Assembly (NCBI GenBank): GCA_964538085.1
Contig: CAZIDF010000005.1
Location: 62,001-126,000, forward strand
Direction of reading: 5' to 3'
Length of the DNA stretch: 64,000 nt
DNA from: G020348385 sp964538085
GTDB taxonomy: Bacteria; Acidobacteriota; Aminicenantia; Aminicenantales; Aminicenantaceae
Under the pieces are notes generated by a model that saw only the letters and a program-made list of their open reading frames with translations, ran no database searches and was not told the origin of the DNA. The position numbers were made by a program, and so were the translations under genes. How positions within the stretch are numbered: position 1 is the first letter of the stretch; every line of letters starts with the position of its first letter. This document shows positions 51,901 through 60,900 of this stretch, piece by piece.

Positions 51901-54900
51901 CGAAGCCGACTCCACGGAGCTTATCATCATCACCTCATCTCTTCCTGACGGAACAGTGGGGATGTCCTATCCGACCACTCAATTGGAAGCGGCCGGAGGT
52001 GATGGGAATTATGTTTGGTCTGCCAATTCTGAGCTGATGCCTCCTGGAATAGGTTTTACAAATGATGGGATAATCGGCGGTATCCCTCAGAATGATCCTA
52101 ATGTGACATATCCTCATGTTTACAGCTTCTTTGTTCAGGTCGAATCGGGCGGAGAAGTGGATACACAGAATCTCAGTATTACCATCAATTCTGCCGAAGA
52201 TCCAACTCCTCCCCTGAATATAGTGACCGCGACCCTCCCTCCTGGGACAGTCAGTAAATATTATGGCTATACACTGCAAGCCACGGGCGGAACGCCGCCA
52301 CGCAATTGGAGCAAAGCGTCTGGAACGCTTCCTCTTGGATTGACAATCGACAGCTCAGGAGTCATCAGCGGAACCATCCAGAACGATTCTAATGTAAGCC
52401 AATATCCTCACACTTATTTATTTGAAGTCAAAGTCACAGGCTTTAAAGGAAGCACGGATACTCAACCGCTCAGTATAACGGTGAGCGATATTGTGTTACC
52501 GGACTTGACCATTTCTGGTACGATAGCAGGTCAAGGCGGAGCTCCGATTTCAGGAGTCGCTATATACGGCCTTCCTCATGCACCCCAAACGGACAGTTAT
52601 GGCTTTTTCTCGGACACAGTGCCCTACGGCTGGTCGGGAACGATCACGCCGATTAAGCCGGGGTATACCTTCCGTGTTTCTGCGACAAATCCATCTCCCA
52701 ATCGAACATACTCTCAAATCACCGTAAATCAGTTTAGCCAGGATTTTATCGCAAACACCCTAAACTACACCGTTTCGGGAACCGTGACTTTCTACGGGTC
52801 TCCTCTTGCAGGAGTGACCATGAACGGACTTCCGGGGACTCCGGTCACGAACGCCTCTGGTTATTACTCGGCATCTGTCCCTCACGGGTGGTCAGGAACA
52901 GTGACTCCCCAACTTTTGGACTATATCTTCAATCCCCCAAGCCGGACCTATTCGGCCATAACCTCCGACCGAGTGAATCAATTCTACACGGCCACTTTTG
53001 TGGGTGCTGGCCAAGATGATCCCTTCGAAGAGAATGATGATTTTGCCAGTGCCAATGATTTGACAGCAGGCACGTATACAAATTTGCAGCTGCACGATGA
53101 TGACTGGTACCGTGTGAATGTCACTCAAGGAAGTGATTTGAAGGTCGTCGTTGACGGAGAACACCCCAACAATATCGATGTCGAGATTGTCGATAGTGCA
53201 GGAAACCGGATCATAGGCGCCTATGGAGATCCATCAGATGAAACTGCTTATGCGACAGACCTCCCCGCCGGTTGGCACTACATCCATGTGTTGTATTTGG
53301 GCACCTCCGGTTTCTGGAACGCCTACGACCTAACCATCTCAGTTGGCAACGACCTCGGCAACGGTGACATCACCGGAAATGTTTCGAATACTGATGATGC
53401 CGTATTGTCAGATGTCGAAGTGACGGCCTATGACACACAATCGGATCACTATTTTGCAACAGCCACCGATGCCAACGGTGATTACAGGTTAAGTCTACCT
53501 CCTTCAATGTATAAGTTCTATTTCGATGCCAGTGCTATCGGACCTCCCGATTATGTCTCCGAGTATTACAACAATCGACTCACTTTCGAAAATGCCGACT
53601 TGATCGATGTGCAAGTCGGAATGGTTATCCTTGATATCGACGCGGTCCTAGAGCTGGAGTCTGTTTTAGATATTGTAACTTCAACCCTGCCGGATGGTAA
53701 CTTAGCAACGTTTTACAGTGCAACTCTCGAAGCAGCTGGTGGTACGCCACCCTATTTCTGGGATTTAGACATAGGCTCTTCTCTCCCCGATGGGCTCACG
53801 CTTCATAGCGACGGCCATATCGATGGTATCCCGACTACTTTGGGAACCTTCCTCTTCACGATTAAGGTCACGGACTCTGATTTTTCGCCTCAGACTGTGA
53901 TAACGCAACTCAGCATCACGATCAATCCCTATGCCGGATCAGAGTATGTCATATCCGGGACAGTAACTCCAGCTCTCTCTGGTGTCGTGATGAGCGGCTT
54001 GCCCGGCGACCCAGAAACGAACGTCCTGGGTGAATACACGGCCATCGTTTATTCGGGCTGGTCGGGTACAGTGACACCGGTTCTAGCTGGAAATGCTTTT
54101 GAACCGGCAAGCCGAACCTACAACAATGTCGATACTAGCCATACGGTTGAGAACTATACCGCTTCCACAGGCTATATCATTTCGGGTGAAGTAATCCTTG
54201 GTAGTTCACCTCTCGGAGGAGTCCTGATGAGCGGTTTACCAGGTGATCCCTATACCGATGAGAACGGGCAATATTCAAGGGCTGTTCCTGCTGGGTGGTC
54301 AGGCACTGTGACTCCATTACTGCCTGGATTCACCTTTACTCCTGAATACATTTCCTACTCCAACGTAACTGCCGATCAACTTGGCCAGGATTATGCCACC
54401 AATTACCAAGGGGGACAGGACGACATCTACGAAGAAAACAATGACCCGGCCAGTGCTGCCGAAATCACGTTCGGAACCCACCTGAATCTGGTTCTTGACG
54501 ATGAAGACTGGTTCAAGATCCATATTCCTGCCGGCAATGAGGGCAAGGACTTGAAGATCAACATAAAAGCCCAATCCTATCCCGAACCGAATGGTTACGA
54601 AGATTTGGATTTGATCGCTGTCGATGAATCGGAAAACATGCTGGGCTACACCTTGAGCAGTTCGGATGATGAAACCCTGTATCTTACAGATGTCCAAGAA
54701 GGCTGGTATTATTTCGGGCAAAACTACATAAGCCAACCTGGAACGGTTTATTCCCTGACGGTCGAACTCAGCGACAACTTCGGTATCGGTTATATATCCG
54801 GACGTGTCACGGATGAGACGACAGGACAGCCGATCGAAGGAATCTATGTCGAAATTTATGGCCAACCCTTCGATTGGGCAAACCCACGGCCCCTCATCAC

Positions 54901-57900
54901 GACTGATGCCAATGGAGAATACAAGATAGGATTCATTCCAGGCAATTACACCGTCCAGTTCAACGATTATGTTTTTAATATGGACTATGCTCTCGATCGC
55001 AATTACATTCCAAAGACCTACAATTCGAATGAAATCCTGGCCATCACTGCGGGCTCGACTATTTCCGGAATAGACGATCAGTTGAAGCCCGGGGGCACGA
55101 TCGCAGGCCGAATTACCGATCCTGATGGGAACGGAGTGAATAATGGTGTGGCTTACGCTTATTCCAGCGATAACGTCTTGGCGTCTTATTCAGTGACTGA
55201 TTCAAATGGCAATTACACAGTTAAGCGATTACCAACGGGCAATTACAAAGTACGGGCTCGTGCAGGAGTCGAAGGATCGACATGGTATGACGGAAAAGGA
55301 TCATTAGATGATGGACACCCAATCCCGGTCCAGGTGGGGATGACGACCTCGAATATCGATCTGCAGCTGGAGAATTCTGCCATAATCCAAGGCCGGGTGA
55401 CAAACAGCACTCAGAATCCCATACAGGGTGTTGCGGTGACTGCATTCGATGTGTTTGGGATTGCGCTGTGGTCGGGCGGCACGAATGCCGATGGATATTA
55501 CTGGATCGGCCGGCGCCTCCCAACCGGTGATGTGAAATTATACTTCGATGCCAGCGGAGCTGGAGGAAATTATGCCTCCGAATATTACACAGATAAATTG
55601 CTGATCGAAGACGCCGATCCTGTTTCTGTTCAAGCTGGCCAATCTACTGTCATCGATGCTGAGCTTGCCGATGGAGGGACGATCTCCGGACGGGTGACCG
55701 ATGCTCAAAATAATGGTTTTCCAGGTGTTACTGTCCATTGTTTTGACATCGACAGCGAAAGATTCTACTCCGCGAACACAGATGCAGACGGGAATTACAC
55801 GATTTCTGGTTTACTGCCTGATAATTACAAAGTTCGCTTCCGCACGACTTATGGTGACTATGCCACCCAATGGCATAACGGCGGGAACTCCTTCACCGAT
55901 GGGAATGTCGTTTCGGTCGGTTCGGGCGCCAATGTATCGGGGATCGATGCACAGCTTTTGGATAACGGAGGATTCATTTCCGGCAGAGTGACCAACACGT
56001 CAGGGAACGGTATAAAAGATGTCAGAGTTCTGGCTCAAGACAACACAATAAAAGGTGCAATTGCATGGACGGATACAGATTCCGATGGGTATTACACTAT
56101 TCCTCGTGTTCCGACATGCAATGCCAAAGTCTTCTTCAATGCAGACCTTCAGTATCTTAACTTCGTTTCCGAATACTACAATGACAAGAGCACTTATTCG
56201 TCCGCTGACTCCGTGGCCGTCACTTTTGATATGGAAACACCGAACATAAATGCCATCCTCACTTCGATACCACCTGTTAACATCACGACCACGTCTCTTT
56301 CTAATGGAGAAGTGGCAGCTGCATACGATGTGGCCCTCGAAGCGACAGGCGGACGGGAGTTCTACTACTGGAGCCTGATCAGCGGTTCTCTGCCATCGGG
56401 ATTGATGTTCAACAGCAAAGGCGAGATCACTGGGACTCCGACTGCTGCTGGAACATATAACTTCACAGTCCGAGTGACGGATTCCAGCCGGAACCAGCAA
56501 CTCATCGACACACAAACCCTGAGCCTCACGATCGATGCATATCAGGGCACAGGCTATCTGATCTCTGGATCTATCGCGTTTGATAGTTCCCCGCTTGGAG
56601 GCGTTGTGCTCCAAGGTTTACCCGGTAATCCAGTGACTAGTCCCAATGGCGAATACATCGTCGCTGTGCCGCAGAATTGGTCCGGAACGGTCACCCCGAC
56701 TCATTCCGGCTATTTTTTCGATCCGCAAAACAGAGAATATGATGATGTCAGCTCCAACCTTTCTGGACAAGATTACTTGGCATATGAATTGACGTTGAAC
56801 ATCACGACCGAATGGCTGCTCAACGGAACCGAAGGGTATCCCTATAATCAGGATCTGATGGCTGAAGGCGGGACAGAACCTTACTTTTGGAGTCTTGCTC
56901 CTAACTCTTCCCCATTGCCCTACGGATTATCCTTGAGCAGCAATGGTGTCATCAGCGGCACACCCACTCAATCCGATAATTATGATTTCATTGTCCGTGT
57001 CTCAGATTCCAGCGCCCCTATCTCTCAATATGTCGAAAGAGAACTCAGTATTAATGTCTACGGGGATCCCACGTCTGAAGCCCCAATTCTCTACTGGAAG
57101 CTGGATGAAGGTGACGGAACGTTCGCACTGGACTCCTCGGGTCATAACGATAATGGCACGCTGTGGGGCGACGTCGTTTACACCAACGATTCTGTCGGTG
57201 AATACGGCGGTTATGCGGCACAAATTCTAGCCAATGGATGGCTGGAAAGAACGCATCAAGGATCATTTCATTTTGTGAATCAGGCCACGATCATGGCCCG
57301 TGTCAAGATCGATGACTTCAGCCAACAGAATCGCTTCGTTTGGAAGCTGCAGTATGACGAGCCTTATCGAGGCCATCCCTATTCCCTCGAAATATTATTG
57401 GATATCAACGGCAGCATGCTTCATCTGGATTCGGGGAACGGGTTGATCCAAGATATATCCAACTGCCCGCATTATCAGATCGATGTCGATCTTAACGATT
57501 CCCCAAATGGCTTTGTTCTCAACGAGTACAACCAGATTGCTGTCACCATTGATGGCGATTTTTACAAAGTTTTTATCAATGGGAGCGAAGTGGCTTCGGC
57601 AACAGGAGCGCCGTTCGAGGTTCATGATTCTGTCCAGAATTTATGGGTTGGCGGTGCCGAGTGGTCTGAATACTGGCTAGGCGGAAAAGTTGATGAAATC
57701 ATGGTCTTCAACATGGCTTATGGACCGCAAGAAGTCTTAGATATTTATTCTTCGGGCGTATTGCCGACGATCTCTGGAACCGTTCTACTCGATGATGGAT
57801 CCCCACTTCCCTGGGTCAGGATGAATGGACTGGCGGGTGATCCACAAGTTCAGGAAGACGGAACCTACATCGGCATTGTCCCCCCTGGCTGGTCGGGAAC

Positions 57901-60900
57901 CGTTACACCGAATATGGGAGGATTCTACTTCAATCCTCCGAACCGCTCCTACAACAACGTGACTGAAGATATTATGGGTCAAAATTACACCGTCTATGAA
58001 CAAGGGTCGCTATGGATCCAAACAGATTCAATACCCAATGGAAAAAAAGGTGATGACTACAATACAACTATTGTTGCTGCCGATGGAGTTCCGAATTATA
58101 CATGGAGCGTTCCTCTGGGTTCGCTTCCCGCCGGACTCACTTTGAACTCGAGCGGGGTGATAAGCGGAACTCCCAACGAAGCAGGCGACTTTTCTTTTAC
58201 GGTACGCGTTCTCGATTCCGATATACCACCTCGGGCAGCTGAACAAACCCTTTATCTCTTCATCTCTGCCGAACACCAGGGCTTCTGGACCACGACATTC
58301 CCATCAGGAGGAAACATCAATCCCCACAGCCTTGTTCTCGATCCTTCGGATTCAAATATTGTTTATGCAGGAGCCAACTGGAGAGGATTATACAAGAGTA
58401 TCAATGGGGGCGGCAATTGGGAAAACCTGATGGATAGCTTCGAAAATCCTCCGTTTGATAGAACACATATCCAAATTTTTATGGCTCGTCCAAGTCAAAA
58501 TTCAGGCGATCCAAACGAGCTTTATCTTGTAAGCCATGGACAAATTCTGGTGAGTTATGATGATGGCGCAAGCTGGGAATCCAGGAGCGAGGGGCTTTCA
58601 GGCTATGTCCAGTTCTTTTCCTTTCATCCCACACAACACAATTGGCTCTTTGTTCTAACCCAAAATTCCCAACTTGAAGACAACGGCCTCTATAAGTCCG
58701 AAGACGGAGGGTTGAGCTGGTCAAGAATAGATTCAGGACTTCCTGCGGCAGAAATGATGAGTTTATCTATCGATCCAAATAATCCTGATGTGATGTATAT
58801 CGGAACATGGGATTTTGGAATATATAAAAGCACAAACGGTGGATCGACATGGATAAACAGTGATGGCAATATCGACTTTTGGAGTGTTGTTGATATTGCA
58901 GTGGATCCCAGTGATTCGGACATCATATACTTGGCTGGAAGCGATTACGAAGCTGGACGCAGATTATACAAAAGCACTGATCAGGGAGCGAATTGGACTA
59001 GAATCGCGGGGGATTGCTCGCCTTATTGGGTTCCCGGGCAACATATCGTCATTGACCCGAGTAATAGCGATATCATTTATGCGACCTCCTGGCAAAGTGT
59101 TTTCAAATCCACGGATGCAGGTGATACTTGGAGCGAAGCTTATGTAGCTAACAGTTTTGTCAAATCGATCGTTCTTGATCCCAATTCTGGAGTCGATCCT
59201 CCGAATGACCGGACACTGTACGCAGCAACTGAAACCGATGGAGTTTTTAAAAGCACAGACAGCGGTCAGAATTGGACCGCAGTCAACAACGGAATGAATG
59301 CACGCAACTTCCCGCATTACAGCGCCCACAGTCTGAAAATCGATAACAGTGATCCAAACAATCTTTATGCAGGAGCTATCGGAGGAGGGTTCAGGAGTAC
59401 GAATAACGGACAGACTTGGACACGGATGAACATCGATGGTTACAATTGGGACATCAGGTCCATTGCGATTGACCCAGCAAGTCAGAATAATGTTTATGCC
59501 TACTTCTCGAATCTATGGAAGAGCATAAATTACGGAGTCAACTGGACAGAGCTATCCAATGATACCTTCCGCGATTTTGGAGAGGGAGATATTGCCGTCG
59601 CCCCCTCGAATCCCTCTACCATTTATCTTTCCAGTGTGTGGTCTAATATTGCGATGGATGGAATCTATAGATCAACAAACGGTGGCTCCGCCTGGACCTT
59701 AGTGGACAATGGCCTAACAAACAAGTGGATTCATACTCTGGCTGTCCATCCGACAGACCAGGATATTGTTCTGGCCGGTACATTTTCAGCTTGGGGGGAT
59801 AATCCCAATCCGACCTACGGGCTTTTTAAAACCACGGATGGTGGAGCAAATTGGTATCAGATTAATTGTGGTTTACCAGACCGCATAAACGTTAATCAAA
59901 TTGTCTTCTATGAAGGGAACCCAGATATTGTCTACATGGTCTCAGAGACTGAAAATGGCGGTTTCTACAGAAGTGATGACGGAGGTGAATGCTGGACCAA
60001 ATTATTCGATGAGAATGCGAATACTGTCGCCGTGTCTCCTACCGATCCGAACCTGGTGTATATGGGGACCTGGAGTTCGGGTGGATTTTATGTGTCCCTA
60101 AATGGAGGATATTCCTGGATGCAGTTCAACGATGGGCTTCCCCCGAATCCGGGGATTGAAACAATCGCAATTGACCCTGACGATCATCGCCACGTATTCA
60201 TCGGGACCACTGCCGGGGTGTACGAAGCGACATTTTCCTTTGATTTTATGATTCTTACAGATTCGCTACCGTCGGGGGTTGTGGGTGAAGCTTACAGCAC
60301 GACCTTGGAAACGGCTGGAGGAACGGATCCCGTCACCTGGGAAGTGGTATCCGGGTATTTGCCTGAAGGATTGACACTCCATGAAACAACGGGTGAAATC
60401 AGCGGAACGCCATTGGAAACGGGCTATTGGGACATCACAATTAAAGCCACAGATAACGATGAAAAAAGCTACACCAAGCAATACGCTCTGAACGTCTACA
60501 ATAAATATGTGCTCAACGTAACCACAACACAAGGAGACAGTTATGTGATTGTCGACCCGGATGAACCCTGGTATATCGAGGGCAGCATAGTTAATGTTTC
60601 TGTGATGGTTCCTTCTGGGTACATTTTTACGGGCTGGAGCGGGGATGCCTCAGGTATAGCTGCGCTCGTCCATGTCCAGATGACAAGAGACAAGAATCTC
60701 ACCGCTAATTTCGCTCTAATTGCCGACTTGCCCGATTACCGCATTGATTCCTTTGATGCGCCTTCAAATGTCAATGCCGGCCAAACCGTCGCCGGATCAG
60801 TCAGCGCAACTGTCGGGAATCATGGGGCAACCGATCCATACGAGGGGGATATTTCTGTGGGGATCTATCTTTCTTCTGATCCTATGATCACAACGACCGA

